A DNA stretch of 64,000 nt, taken from Diphasiastrum complanatum (lineage: Eukaryota > Streptophyta > Lycopodiopsida > Lycopodiales > Lycopodiaceae). Made by a program: the position numbers and the translations under genes. This document shows positions 1 to 12,077 of the stretch, in pieces. How positions within the stretch are numbered: the stretch's first letter is position 1; each line of letters opens with the position of its first letter. The stretch is taken from contig MU832042.1 in the NCBI GenBank assembly GCA_029204225.1, positions 26,233 through 90,232 on the forward strand, in the 5' to 3' direction. The notes under the pieces are model-generated. The model ran no database searches and was not told where the DNA came from. It saw nothing but the letters and a program-made list of their open reading frames with translations.

Positions 1-687
1 GGAAAAAACTTAAATGATTAGATACTCTATTATTATAGTGTTCATGACCAGCCAAGCAATGTAGTATGACGGAAAGAAATCTCCTATCTTTTATTTTTAC
101 AACAGCCAGCCAGCCAGCCTTAATTCATCCCCTGAACGTCTCACTCTGCGCATGTGAACGTTATCATAAAAAACTGAAATCAATGTCTCGCTCAATTTTC
201 TCTTAGAATATACATTGCTTAGTTTCCATGATCTTTCTTGAGAACTGCTCTCTTGCGATGCTTAATTCAAGAACAGATTGATGGCAGTAGTTAAATCGTT
301 ATGATAACAGCTACATTTCCTGACAAAAGCTCTGAGAAGATCTAGAGAAGGAAACTTAAAATTGTCGAAACTGCATTCCTTCTGTATCACTCCACCCATT
401 ATCCGTCAAATAACACCAACACACCAGGCAGATTTTGATACCTGACGGATAGGTTGACGATACAGACGCGAGAACATGCAATCCAGCTTTCGTCATTTTA
501 CAGATTAGTCTAGATCTCTTCACTCAACCGCTGAATATTATAAATCACAATTGGGTGGGCAATGCTCGGAAAAAGGTTTCAACCAACTTTTAAATGAAGG
601 ATTAGAAGGAAGCCTTTAACTTTAAAATTTAAATTTAGTGAATTTTTAACAAGTTAAAAACCTACAAATCTAAAATTAAGTGATAAA

Positions 688-925
688 ATGGGGGCACCCT
701 CTGAGGGCTTCCACCCAAGAATAGCATCCGCTCAAGTGCGGTGGTACCGCGCCGGAGGGCGGACACCTTTCCCCAAGGGGGCCTTCCTCCTTGTACAATG
801 GGTTTTTACTTTTAGACTTTTTTTTACATGCACTTTCTGGGTAGAAGGCACGTGTAAAAAAAGGCAAATATTTTTACGCGCACCTTTCGGCACTGGGAAG
901 GTGCCCATAAATTTTTTTTACCATA
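688..925. other. GC-rich island of unknown origin
   Basis: A sharply GC-rich block in AT-rich surroundings. It has several short inverted pairs (for example CCGCTCAAG then CTTGAGCGG-like arms around 728-742) and repeated GGGCACC or GGTGCCC words, then T-rich tracts. Both strands are open here for 60-136 codons, but the peptides show no domain. Similar GGGCACCTT words recur near 9676-9772. It may be part of a degraded mobile element. Confidence 0.3.
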
Positions 926-1410
926 AAAAATTCTATTCTGTGACACTGCTCCAAAATGTCAAAACTGATTTTACATATATTTTAACAATTGGCATGCTGG
1001 TATTAATGAGTTTTTTTACAAGCATTAGTGGGTATATGGGATTGGCTAATATTAACAACAGTATTAACCAAGGCATGAAGGAACTTATATGTGCTTAAGT
1101 ACTTCAGTTTTTGGGGTTAATAATCAACTTGGGCTATTTTTGGCCTTGCCAATACTTGAATCAATATTTCACATGGTGAATTTTGACCCAAGCAAAACTT
1201 TCACTCGGGGGAAAAGGGGATTTGTGCTTGCATTTCAAAGATTGATCCTGTATTGTTATCCGAATGGTATCGAAAGATTTACACTATTATAAGCTTATTG
1301 CCCCCATTGGTTGTCAAAAACAAAGAACCTTTCAATACCATGTCCCGAGAATGTATGTTGTGATAGACAAAACATGATTCCTATGTTTTGATTCGTCCGT
1401 TCGAAATTAG

Positions 1411-1515
1411 GGTTTTGACTTATTTTGACCATAAGTAATGCTAACTATGGTTTTGACTTATATTGACCATTGACTTATCTTGACCGTAAGTGAAGTATTG
1501 CTAAATATGGTTTTG
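1411..1515. repeat. short imperfect repeat of TTGACTTAT-TTGACC
   Basis: The words GGTTTTGACTTAT and TTGACC recur three times, with ATAAGT or GTAAGT spacers and a repeated GCTAA-TATGG tail. The cores TTGACT and TTGACC match the W-box form TTGAC[C/T], but nothing downstream looks like a gene, so a simple local duplication is the more likely reading. Confidence 0.45.
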
Positions 1516-3926
1516 TGTAGGTGTCAATTGCATGCCTTCATGCCCTTGGAAACTTCTATTTCCAATCGTGGGAGATGCTTGGATTGAAAATAGGTTTTTC
1601 AAGAGAGAGAATTTGTTAATTTGAGACAGGTTTATGGTGGGAATTTTAGGGCGACGACTTAAAGTATGTAGAGAATGTCAGTTGAGAGAGAGATAGTATA
1701 AATGATAGTGATATTCACCCAACATTAAAATACCGTTTAGATTTAGGTAGAATGTCATATGAGCAATGTTATATTTTGTAATGCCATCTTGTTAATATGT
1801 TGTGGCTTCATATGTTGGCATTTGTGCAGCATGACATTGTCGATAATGATCAAAAAAACTTTTGACATTCCTTGCAACACATAGTATACTCTTGTCCACA
1901 ACTTTCATATCTTCCCTTTGTCAATTGCAATATATATGTTGTGCAAGCATGCAACTTGCAATAGGACTCTTGTCAATAACATTGACCCAAAAGACTTGAG
2001 GTGGCACATAAAATTAATATTATAGTCAGAATTGTCACAATCTAAGTTCTTGTAAATAAATATCTCAACATTTTTGAAGATATTTTGCAATATCTATTGT
2101 GATCTTGTTCATAAACATATTTCACGACTTGTGAGTCATTTATTATACAACGAACTTTATGCATTCTAACTGGGCTTTAATATGGAACATATTTTAACCA
2201 TCATGCCGACTCACTCACCTCCAAGTTCACTAAATTCTAACCATTTATATTCAATCCAAACATTTTTATGGGCAAGCTCTTTATGGGATTCTATATATAC
2301 GTAGATGGCTGAGAAGTATTGATGCTTTAGAGTTTCAAGAGTATTAATGGACCATCTATCAACAGTAAAGTCTAGAAATGGGAATGTGTTTAATCCACGA
2401 AAAATGTAGTGGAAATACTTAAAAACACTAGACAAATGTATGATAATAATTATAACACATTCACAACTATTAACCCACAGGGTGTAAGCAACAATATGTT
2501 TAATAATAGAAAAATGTGAATCTATAGAAGAAATTGCAATTTAAAATTTACAATGGCAATACCAAAGAAAATTTAAACTCACATAAAGGTCACGATTGAA
2601 AATTTTAACAAGAGAATATACCAAAAAATCGAAACCAATTGCTCAACAATCTATACCACTAATATATAGAGATAGCTTGATTTCCCAAAAATGCTAAAAC
2701 CAATAAAACGTGTTATTACTATCAAGCTAGTATAACATTCCTTCAATTTAACACTCATTCAACATTAGACAACAAAGTTCTAAAATGAGAGTAAAATTGA
2801 GAACAATCTCTTCTTGATTGTCTTGTCTCAAATCATTATAGAAGGTTGATTGGTTAGATAATATATAGAAATAGTTTTTTTAACTACTTTGCTACGTGAA
2901 TGTCATATGAAACACCACTCTAGAAAAAATTTAATGTCATACTATTGATAGGTGTCATGCATGTAGCCCAATTTACAATCATACGTTAGAAGGAAATGAC
3001 ATTTATTCTACCCTATGCACTTAATATAGCAACTTGTAATTCCAACACCCCTTTTCAAGGTGTATTTACTTTTCTCGAATAGATGTAAAGCCACCATTCC
3101 ATTTGCTCCAAGTTATCTAAGTTGTTGTAGCTTTCTCAATCTGCTAACATAACCAGATTCTCTTTTCACAAAGTTTTCTTGTAGACTGATGTAGTCGAAT
3201 TGCAAGTTTGGATCAAATATCAGCTTAACAACTTTGCAGATGTAGATCCATACTTAGAACCAAGGATGTAGATGAAACATCACAGTAATTAACTTCCTCA
3301 TCCTACTATAACAATATAGATTCCATATTTCTCTCCCATGTAACAATTACTAAGAGGTGATGAAGGGCCTTGGCAATTTGTGAGTAGATCTTCTATGAGT
3401 TTAGCAATGTCATTTGCCCAAGGAAAGGTAGCATATGGCGTGTGGCATGTATCTAGTTACACAATGTAGACATTATTGATATTTTAATAGAAGCATACAG
3501 GGAGATGAAATTCAAACACAAACTGTTAATAAATTGCTCACAGAAATCAGAAACAGTTGAACGAAAAAATGATAATGATTATTGAATGATCCGAAATAGA
3601 CGCATAATGAGGAAATCTGAGTATAGACTGTAAATCTTTCTTCTGCACTATTGGAGCAAAAGAATAAGAGGGTGTCGTGTGTGAGAAACAAAAATAGCTC
3701 GAAAAGAAAGACAAACACAAATGAGAAACGAAACTCGAACGAAAAGTGTTCATGCGCAGCGGAATGAGCTATATGACTCTTTCCCTAAGCATGTTGCGAT
3801 CTGGCTATTTTTGTCTCTTATAGCAGAACGTTCAAAATAAGCTTTTCCTTCTCATTTCGTTATAATTCTATATTTTTGTGTTGCGATCCAGTGTTTTCAA
3901 CAAATGCATCGTGAATCGTTTAAGCA

Positions 3927-4511
3927 ATGATCGGAGGTGACACAGTTGATGAGCGGACGTGCTTTGTGGAGACAATAAATTTTTATTTTCAATCGGTCGA
4001 TATGCAAAAGGAAGAGGGAAAGTTGATGAACTGGCATCTTGAATGTGAGTCTGATCTGTCAAATTGGGTCACAGATGAGTGTGATGGTGATCAAAGCTTC
4101 CGGGATTCTTTCTACCACAGTGGAACGGATTGGTCTTCTCTTTACTCATTGGATGATTATGGCATTCCGTATTCAAACAATGAGGCTCACATTTGCAGAG
4201 GCGATAGTGGTGTTGTAAGAATTGTTGGTGATACTTATAAGCTGAGCTCATGGCAAGAGCAAACACAAAGTATGCAGTTATCTATGTCTGGAATAGATTC
4301 TCCCTGCTCCTCAAAAGTAGCTATCAAGGAATCCAATCTCGTAGGTCAACAACGGGGGTTATCTAAGTGGCTTCAGGTGTGGGAGGGAAGTTTGTGCAGG
4401 CTAATCTGTTTGCTTTTTTGTGGCCGAGCCTACCAGCTCGCAAGCGATCGACCATCACGAACAAGAACAGACAGATTCATTGAAAGAAAACAAGTTAGCT
4501 GTTATCCCTAA
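3927..4511 (+). CDS. hypothetical protein, 194-codon ORF, possibly a first exon
   Basis: I do not recognise this protein. The ORF is acidic and rich in Ser, Asp and Trp in its first 120 residues (SDLSNWVTDE, TDWSSLYSLDDYGIPY), then turns basic near the C-terminus (DRPSRTRTDRFIERK), which reads like translation into an intron. A plausible splice donor CAG|GTGTGG follows SKWLQ at about 4377. An open segment downstream, about 4532-4698, ends just before a GTAACT donor-like site and could be another exon. An alternative start is the internal ATG before QKEEGKLMNW. Composition differs from the transposon ORFs of this window, so a real host gene or a fragment of one is possible. There is no domain evidence. 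Confidence 0.35.
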   Translation: MIGGDTVDERTCFVETINFYFQSVDMQKEEGKLMNWHLECESDLSNWVTDECDGDQSFRDSFYHSGTDWSSLYSLDDYGIPYSNNEAHICRGDSGVVRIVGDTYKLSSWQEQTQSMQLSMSGIDSPCSSKVAIKESNLVGQQRGLSKWLQVWEGSLCRLICLLFCGRAYQLASDRPSRTRTDRFIERKQVSCYP

Positions 4512-6032
4512 TTTTGTAGTCAAATTCAGGTGAAACAAGCCTGTCGAAGCTCTTAGTCATTCAAAATGTCAGAAGACAAGTGCTTTCAATAGTGCGGTTT
4601 CCAAAGTTCGTGGTGCAGATTCAGATGTAGGCTTGGGTCAGATATCTCGAGCTTGTCCTTTTTTTACAAGAAGATACCTTGGTAACTTTTGCTAATCGTT
4701 TCCAAAACTTAGATAAAATTGAGTAATAAGATCATGATTCAAAATGACTTCATGAGGAAGGGTATTTCTTTAGCATCTATTCTAGCATTCAGAATTTGGT
4801 TGCATTCAGAATTTAGTTAATAGCTAAAGAAACATGTTTGGTGTCCTACCTATGATAGGGGACCTACTCTAGAGGGATCAATAAATAACTTGAAAATACT
4901 AGTATGACTACCACATCCATCTCCTATTTTCAATTTAGGCAAAGATTTTAATAGAACAATAATTAGAAAAATAGATTAACAATTTTAATTCATAGCTTTT
5001 GTTTTTCCATGTAATTTACAAAGTAGAGTTATAAATCATTTTTGAAATACATCGCTTTTGTATATTTGCAAGAACATGAAAAAAGAATTATATAAATCAT
5101 TAGAAAGTCTAATTGAATGTAAAATTACATATGCTAACATGCTGATAATTATTTGATGCTCATAACGAATCAATTATCGATTCTAAATTGTAACCATTAA
5201 TTCAAAAATTTGAATTCCAAACGCTAAGTAACAAAATCTATTTTCATAATTTAGATTCCAAAAATATAGAATAAGGAATTATTGTTTGAAAGAACAGTCC
5301 GCAGGCTTTGTAGACTATTTGGGATATTTCATGGCAATTTGCAGATCGCAATTTCGAATTTCATTTTTCATATTGCATTGGTGTTTGGGAGAAAGGCAAA
5401 TTTCCTAGTTTATAAAATTGAGAGGAAAATCGCCACCTCTCTTTGCCATCTTACACTTGATCAAAAGGATGGCTCTTTAACAACTAACTTTTTCTAACAA
5501 ACACTAACATTGTGAAAACATCTCAAAAATTGTACAAAGCTTGCTTAGTGTTCTTTCAAAAGATTTTTTGTAAAATGTCTATGAAAAGAATAATTTCCTA
5601 TTCTGGTTTTAGATTTAGTACTACAATTTTCAAAACAAACCGATTACAATTATTTCAAGGAATTCTCTCTTTCTATCATTTGAACCATCGAGCTAGCTTC
5701 TAAAAAAGCTTTGTTTATTTCAGGATCAATCCTTGCCAATTTCAATAATTACCATGTAGAAAGATAAAGGATTAGAGTTAGTAATTGACATCAACAATAT
5801 TTTTATGTATCCTTATCAATGAAACTACAATAGATCCAAATTTAGAAATTCCATTTTAGATGTCATTTATATCATAAGATAATGCTTAGAGAAACAAAAA
5901 GATATTCTTTTTAATATTAAATCTACTTATTTTATTTTCATAGATTAGAAAGTCCACACATGTCACATACCCGCATATGCACATGTGTTTCTAAATTTAA
6001 ATCTACTTAATATATCATAAATTTTATGCATG

Positions 6033-6140
<108 letters not shown>

Positions 6141-6766
6141 CCATATAGCTTTTGTAAACAGAGAAGTCTAGAATATCAATTTTTTGCTCACAAACAAAAA
6201 ACCATCACCATTACCGGTTTCTAAACCACGTTAAAACAAAAGCTCACATTGCAAATTATAGAGGGGATGAAACGAAATTCAGCGTCACAGTCAATTGTAT
6301 ACGAAGTACCACGGTATGTCCATTATCAATCTAAAACTGAAAATGGAAGCCTGTAATTTGTGTCTTACATGTTTGCTTTGTCTGCTCTAATTGTGTTGTC
6401 CGAATTAGGCGGCTTGAGTGTTGTTTTGTGTTGTGTTGTGTTGCAAGCTTGATCAAGATTGTAGGATGACGAACGATGACAGTCGATGGTGGCCAGGGTG
6501 TGCGTTTAACTCAGTCACTTGGTAGATGACTTAGCAACAAAATGAGTTTTTCTACTCAGCTTCATTTATGGAGTTCTCTTGTAGCTTTTTGTTTCTAATT
6601 GTTTGCAAATTGATTGACACTTCTGATTGTAAATAAATTAGTTTACATTTGTCAACTAAGTACCGGTGGATCTATGTTGCTGATTAGAACTCTTCAGAAT
6701 CTTTTATACACTTGTACCAGACAAATTAATATATAACGATCCTGGTGTTACACTACAATTTTTTGT

Positions 6767-6816
6767 GGCCGGGGTCGATGTCTTATGTGTGGGCCGGGGT
6801 CGATGTCTTATGTGTG
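6767..6816. repeat. 25-bp tandem duplication
   Basis: Two perfect head-to-tail copies of a 25-base unit that begins GGCCGGGGTCGATG and ends TATGTGTG, GC-richer than its surroundings. Confidence 0.9.
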
Positions 6817-8591
6817 TTCGGTTGTGCTTTTTGTTGTAGTCTACTAGACCTTGATTTTGTATTGAGCTTCGTGCATATTTGTTTGAAACATGTTCTTTCA
6901 TTCATATTTTTGATGCTCTCCAACGAATCACGCTATAGTATGCTATTTTTCTTTTACATTGTTGTTTTAACTAGTTTGTCGATTCTTATGTTAAGACGCA
7001 TTTCTATTCAATTTCAGACATATATTGCTTGTCTTGCGCATACTTTTGTAGTAGCGAACAAACTAGTATATCATACTATATTAGACTTAGAGAAAGCAGA
7101 TGCATCTTTTTCATTTATCTTGTTCCTTTTTATAGAAGTAATTCTGTAGCTACTTATCATTATTTCATTGTTTTTAATGAATACTTAAAGATATTCACTC
7201 GCTACCTATACGTTCGTTCAAATAATAATGATACTTTGGATTTGTTTTATAAAGTGAATGTTTCATTCTCATGCTTAATAACTTGGTTGCAATATTGATT
7301 GAAAGGCCATTAAAGGTGCTCTAACTACTAATTCTTGCTAAGAATAAAAAATGTCAAACATTTTACAATTTCTTCTCATGTTTTCATGAATACATAATCA
7401 AGTGATGAAAGTTGTGAAGTTGTATATCAGTACTTGGTATTTATTATTAATATTTATAAATACATTCTATATTTATTGGAGTGATATTTTTTAAAATTAT
7501 TCAAAAAAATAGAATAGCAACTTTGTATCAATGGCAAGTTAAATATATAAAGTCAATATATGTACAAGATTATGTTAATTGCAATTTCAATTTGCTTTGT
7601 AGATGTGAAATTGAAGTGAAAGCTTTTTATTTGAAATTTGAAAATAGAAATTGAACGTGTGTTGCATTAGAATTTTTCAATATGGAATTCCATGATGCTC
7701 GCCCTCATCTCGCACTGGCTTCCTTTTGGCGTCCGAGAACATGCAATAGAGAACAGATAGCACTCTAGTCCTATGATTAGGTCAGCGCCAACAATCACAT
7801 GTTCGTTTGAGAACATTCATTAGAGAACAAAGAGCACAGTATGATTAGGTTTTGCATCGAAAGCATGGTCTCACTATTCCAAGTTTGCATATTTCAATTA
7901 CGACAAGTTGGTTTGTTCCATTTTGAGTCTATACATTCAATGTGCTTTATGTAGAGCAATATCATATCAATCATTAGTTAACCTCTATTATACTTTGAAA
8001 TTCAAGAAAGCATGGAACTATACAAAAATGCTTATACAGAACATATATAACTCAATATCGCACGATTTCAATTAGTCTTTAAAATTTTGACTCGAATTGG
8101 GACAAAATTGAGTTGCTAGTTGAGTAATATGCAGCTTCAAGCATGTCTTTGTTTAGAGTCATTGAAGAAGCAAATTACAAGAGGATTGGAGAGGTGTCAT
8201 TCGTTGCTAGAGAGCTATTTTTTTTATAAGTACGAGAAACTTCAACGTGTATTTGATCTCTCAACTACTGTAGAGACACATTCCAAGAAGATTGGGAAGC
8301 CTCCATCGCTGTCATAGGAGCTATTTCTAACTCACTAGCAATATGTTTAATCATTGTTGGATTACTGATGGAAGAAGCCTTTGCTGCTTGGTAATCATCT
8401 AGAGCAGGCCAATAGCAGAGAGCGCGGCCTCCCAGAAAACAAATAAGGAGCTAGAGAGCGATCTGCAAGCAGTAGAGAAGAAGAGCGAGGGCCGCGAGCA
8501 TAAGGACGAGCAGACCCACAGCCCACCATTTGCCACAAGCCTCGTGAGAGAGGCTTTTCTTGCCTCCTATTGGTGGTAAAAAAATTAAGGA

Positions 8592-8730
8592 TTTCTGGCA
8601 TCCACGACCTACCTATGGTGGTTGTGGGATTAGTTCCGGATTGTTGGCATCCATGACCTATTGTGGTTGTGGGACTCGTTGCAGATTTTTGGCATCAACT
8701 ACCTACGGTGGTTGTTGGTTGATTACGGCA
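8592..8730. repeat. three imperfect 45-49 bp tandem repeats
   Basis: Three copies of TTGGCATC-ACCTA-GGTGGTTGTGG type, at about 8592-8640, 8641-8685 and 8686-8730. An ORF runs through them but shows no known domain. Confidence 0.8.
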
Positions 8731-9208
8731 AGTTGCGGCAAAGTGCAAAGGTATATCTACATACAGGAGACAATAAATTTTGAAGTACACAGTTTGTGTT
8801 TGGCTAGTCTTGCAAGATGATTCCAACCACAAATGTCCACCTTCTCCTTCTTCTTCTCAACTGCCTAGCTCGCAACGTCTTCGCATTGATAACTCACCTT
8901 CACAACATGATTCCCACGTGTTGCAACAATTTCATCGGTCTTGCAATGCCCAACCCACCTCAGATTGCCATGCAACCAATGTTGTACAACATGCTCCTCT
9001 GGTTCCTGTTTCAACCGCGCCTACTCCACCTGTTCACCACGCTGATGTGGTTCTGTATCGCCCTCCACAACGTCGTTCCTCTGACTCTCCGGCTACTTCA
9101 AATTCCTCTCTTCGTGTTCCTTGTTCTGGTTATGGCAGATTGTATGTTCAGGGGCCAGGTTTAACTTGACATCAAAAGGCCTGCTCTGCTGTTCACCAGG
9201 TTTCTTTC

Positions 9209-9586
9209 TTGCTTGTGACACCTGATTCTCCACATCCATCTCCTATCTCGCCGCCTGATTCTAGTTGGGCTTGGGCTCTGGCTTGGGCTCGCTCTGTTGA
9301 TGTTCCGAGTTCTCTTCATTTAGGATTGCCTCGTCCACGCCTCTATGCTCAAATCCCATTTGATTTACGTCAAGAGGTCCAACGAGCTTTGTGTGTGCCT
9401 CTGTCTCGTTTGGCCATGGACCCTTATGATCTCGCCGCATGGCATGTTTTCCTGCATTTTTCTGTGTGGTGTTTACTACTCCCACCTCGCGGTGGTAAAG
9501 GTGTCCATCGTGAGACTAGAACTCATCTTCGTTGTTTCTTTTTTGGCGATTGGGAGGATTTGCAAGACGAATTTTACTTTCGATGA
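9209..9586 (+). pseudogene. possible retroelement-type protein fragment
   Basis: A 125-codon frame with a segment around residues 50-115 (LRQEVQRALCVPLSRLAMDP, WHVFLHF, LLLPPRGGKGVHRETR, GDWEDL). It resembles, from memory, the conserved block just upstream of reverse transcriptase in a class of non-LTR-like elements known from algae and plants (pattern P..W..LLLFP..CL..PPRGG....R.R...GDW..L). No RT domain follows; an LTR begins 230 bases later. The overlapping upstream frame at 8780-9169 is Ser, Pro and His rich and may be the degraded N-terminus. The family assignment is a recollection and needs a profile search. Confidence 0.35.
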
Positions 9587-9815
9587 AAGGCACTTGTCGC
9601 CAAACGTGAGTTGGGTCCTCCTACTCGAGAATGTTCCATTGATGCTTGTGTTCTTCGCTAAACTTCAGTGTAAGGCACCTTCGCCTTTTTCGTCTTCTTC
9701 GCTATCTTTAGGGATTTACACATCTTAAGTCTAAGGGCACCTTCGGGAGTTGCATACCTGCAGTCTAAAGGGCACCTTTGGGTTTTTCGCATTTTTTGCT
9801 ACATTGGCAGACTGA

Positions 9816-10241
9816 TGTTGCAAACTTATTATCAACCCTAAAATAGGTGGAGAAACAAATATCCTAAGGGCGGTTACCAACTTTTGTATAGGTGCAAAAC
9901 TGAAGTAAATGGCAGTTAAGGCATATAGATATTTGTCTCTCAACATTTGTAAATATATATACTAGCTGAATCAAGCTATGTAAGTGTTAATTGAATTTCT
10001 CTTTCAATCAGAGTTATCTGTAGCCAGCGTTATCACGCTCAACAAGCTGAAGTTATTACTTCAAGCTATTGTACTCACTGTTGATTTTTATCAGACACTA
10101 CTGCGTCGTTCATTTGCACATTTTGTATGAATTCTTCTACTTGAATATTTCTGCTGTTAACTGTGGTGTTTCCGTTCCTACACGCCGCACTCTAATCCTC
10201 GAGCTTCCGCTGCCGCTCACACGTCCCGCTGTTTTACAACA
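9816..10241 (+). repeat. 5' LTR of a Ty1/copia element
   Basis: The segment runs from TGTTG to CAACA, a 5-bp perfect terminal inverted repeat, and is directly followed by a tRNA-iMet primer-binding site and a copia gag start. Length is 426 bp. The matching 3' LTR is not in the window, so the element is broken. The start is set by the TGTTG and CAACA pairing and could be off if another TG is used. Confidence 0.7.
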
Positions 10242-10253
10242 TGGTATCAGAGC
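10242..10253 (+). other. primer-binding site, initiator-Met tRNA type
   Basis: TGGTATCAGAGC, the classic plant copia primer-binding site, abuts the LTR end with no spacer. Confidence 0.9.
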
Positions 10254-10384
10254 GGGCATTTCAGTAATCTGCATTTCTCCTGCAGATTATCAGTCTTGTT
10301 TCTACCAAGACGTCTTTCTAGCAAACACGCAGCCAACAGTATTCCGACAATTGTTGTTTCTACCAACGAACTCGTTCAACCAGA

Positions 10385-10666
10385 ATGGATCCATCATCTA
10401 GTTCATCTCTCACTGACAAACTTGATGGAGATAACTACCATCTCTGGAAATTCAAGATGAAGGTTATACTTCTAGCCAAAGAACTATGGGACATCGTTGA
10501 TGGCACAGAGCTCAAACCAGAAGGTAATGCAGCCATCATCACCAAGTGGAGACTGAGAGATGGCAAAGCATTTGCCGTGATCACCCTCAACATCAAGGAT
10601 ACTCAGATCAGCCGAATATGTGCTGCTCAGACTGCTAAGGATGCATGGACGCAGATAGTGTTTTGA
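10385..10666 (+). pseudogene. gag: Ty1/copia gag, N-terminal fragment (UBN2 type)
   Basis: This is the start of a copia capsid protein. The frame begins MDPSSSSSLTDKLDGDNY and continues with HLWKFKMKVILLAKELWDIVDG and TAKDAWTQI, the signature of the gag-polypeptide (UBN2) N-terminus. It lies 131 bp after the primer-binding site, the expected place. The frame is cut after about 92 codons, where an unrelated LTR begins, so the rest of gag, the protease and the integrase are missing. The next copia sequence, at 11379, is already the linker before reverse transcriptase, so about 2.5 kb of a normal element is absent. Confidence 0.85.
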
Positions 10667-11378
10667 GCCACCTCAACACCTTCAAGAATCTTATGATCTA
10701 GTATAGAATTTAATGGCTTACTCACAATCTAGCATGCTAAGAATCAGAGAATGATAGCTTTGATCTCAAGAGAGCAAAAGTACAAGAATTTAGTGTATGA
10801 GCATAAGCCTCAACACGAGTTAGAGAGAGAAAGAGAGAGATTTTCAAGCAAATATTGGTGTAGATCCAAAATGGCATGGAATAGCTTCAAAGCTTAGTTC
10901 TTCATCAAAGTTTATGAGAATAGCTACACATATTTATGGAGTTTGAGGTATCTCGAGGTAGAACCACATCCATCCACCTTTCATTCACATCTAAAGTGAA
11001 AACTAGAGTCCAAGTGACATTTGTCACATCTCATGCATGCATTTCTACCTATTTTTGCCAAATGACAGTTTTCTATCTAGAATTGTACAAATCACCATGC
11101 ATGTGTCCATTTCACTTTGTGCATGCCTTGCATGTCACTATGGATCACTTACAACAATTGCATGTGATATGCCACGAGTTTCTACAAGCATATTAATGCC
11201 ATTTCTATGTCTACAATCTATATGCAAGTTGTATACTACCAACTAGACTTGAGAAACCCATATAGCTCGAGTTCCTTCTAGGCCAAATTTGGCATTTACA
11301 TTATGAAACAACATACTTGCATAGTAAAAAGTTTGTAGCAAGCCTAAAGTCAAGATAGATGATTTTTCAATGTCAACA
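10664..11378 (-). repeat. solo LTR related to the copia element at 46.1-52.2 kb
   Basis: The sequence aligns over its whole length with the LTRs at 46068-46838 and 51400-52166. Shared landmarks include CACAATCTAGCATGCTAAG, CTCAACACGAGTTAGAGAGA, GTTTCTACAAGCAT and the terminal TCAACA. It is clearly diverged from them. I find no 5-bp duplication at its edges (flanks differ), and gag sits on one side and pol on the other with coding sequence missing between, so recombination with deletion fits better than simple insertion followed by LTR-LTR excision. Confidence 0.8.
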
Positions 11379-12077
11379 CATCAGAGGGCCGAAGTTCAAC
11401 CCAGAAGGTCAAACAGGTCCAGACAACCTCCATCCAGATTTATGGATGATCCAGCCTGCTACTTCATGTAGGAACCAAACATAGTTGCTGAGGCGATGTC
11501 TACTCCTGATGCTGACCAGTGAAAGAAGCAATGGACACCGAATTCGATTCTCTTATGGAGAATCAAACAGGGACCTCATTGAGCTGCCAAAGGACCGAAA
11601 ACCAATTCCATGCAAATGGATATTCAAGGCAAAGCACGACGCTGAAGGAATTCTAAATCATTACAAGGCCAGGCTAGTCGCCAAAGGCTTTTCCCAGATT
11701 CCATATCTGGATTACTCAGAAACCTTCAGCCCAATCATCAAACATGCTTCGATCCGCCTACTCCTCTCCTTTGCAATCGCAGCAAATCTTGAAGTCCACC
11801 AGATGGATGTTCAGAACGCTTTCCTCAATGGAACCATCAAAGAGGAAATCTACATGACGCAGCCAGAGGGATACGAACTCAACAACAAGCAACAACACCT
11901 TGTATGCAAAATCCACAAGGCGCTCTATGGACTAAAACGGTCACCCAGAGCCTGCTTCCAGAAGATCAACGTATTTTTTATAGATAATGGTTTTATTCCA
12001 AACTCAGCAGGTTCGAATGTCTACTTCAAGTCTGTATCAGATTACTTCATCATCATCACTCTCTACGTAGATGCCAG
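11379..12077 (+). pseudogene. pol: Ty1/copia reverse transcriptase (RVT_2), truncated
   Basis: This is a fragment of a copia polyprotein. It starts with the integrase-RT linker (PRRSNRSRQPP), then the RT entry DADQ.KEAMDTEF and continues CKWIFKAKHD, HYKARLVAKGFSQ, DYSETFSPI, VHQMDVQNAFLNG, EEIYMTQPEGY, CKIHKALYGLKRSPRAC. The first catalytic Asp is in MDVQNAFLNG. The protein stops at LYVD, so the second half of the YVDD active site, the thumb and RNase H are gone. Two single-base losses, near 11520 (a TGG Trp codon) and near 11568 (another TGG), break the 5' frame; from about 11574 the frame is open to the truncation. The 3' edge abuts a minus-strand CACTA fragment. Confidence 0.9.

Larger units (their letters stand above)
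1..3926. other. non-coding stretch, no gene recognised
   Basis: No ORF here looks like a known protein; the short ORFs lack domain patterns and overlap on both strands. The stretch is AT-rich except for a GC-rich island near 690-910 and a short TTGAC-motif repeat near 1411-1515, listed separately. I see no tRNA, rRNA or clear transposon ends. Confidence 0.6.

Noticed and set aside
1411..1515. W-box regulatory cluster
   Set aside because: The TTGAC words come from a local duplication and no gene follows.
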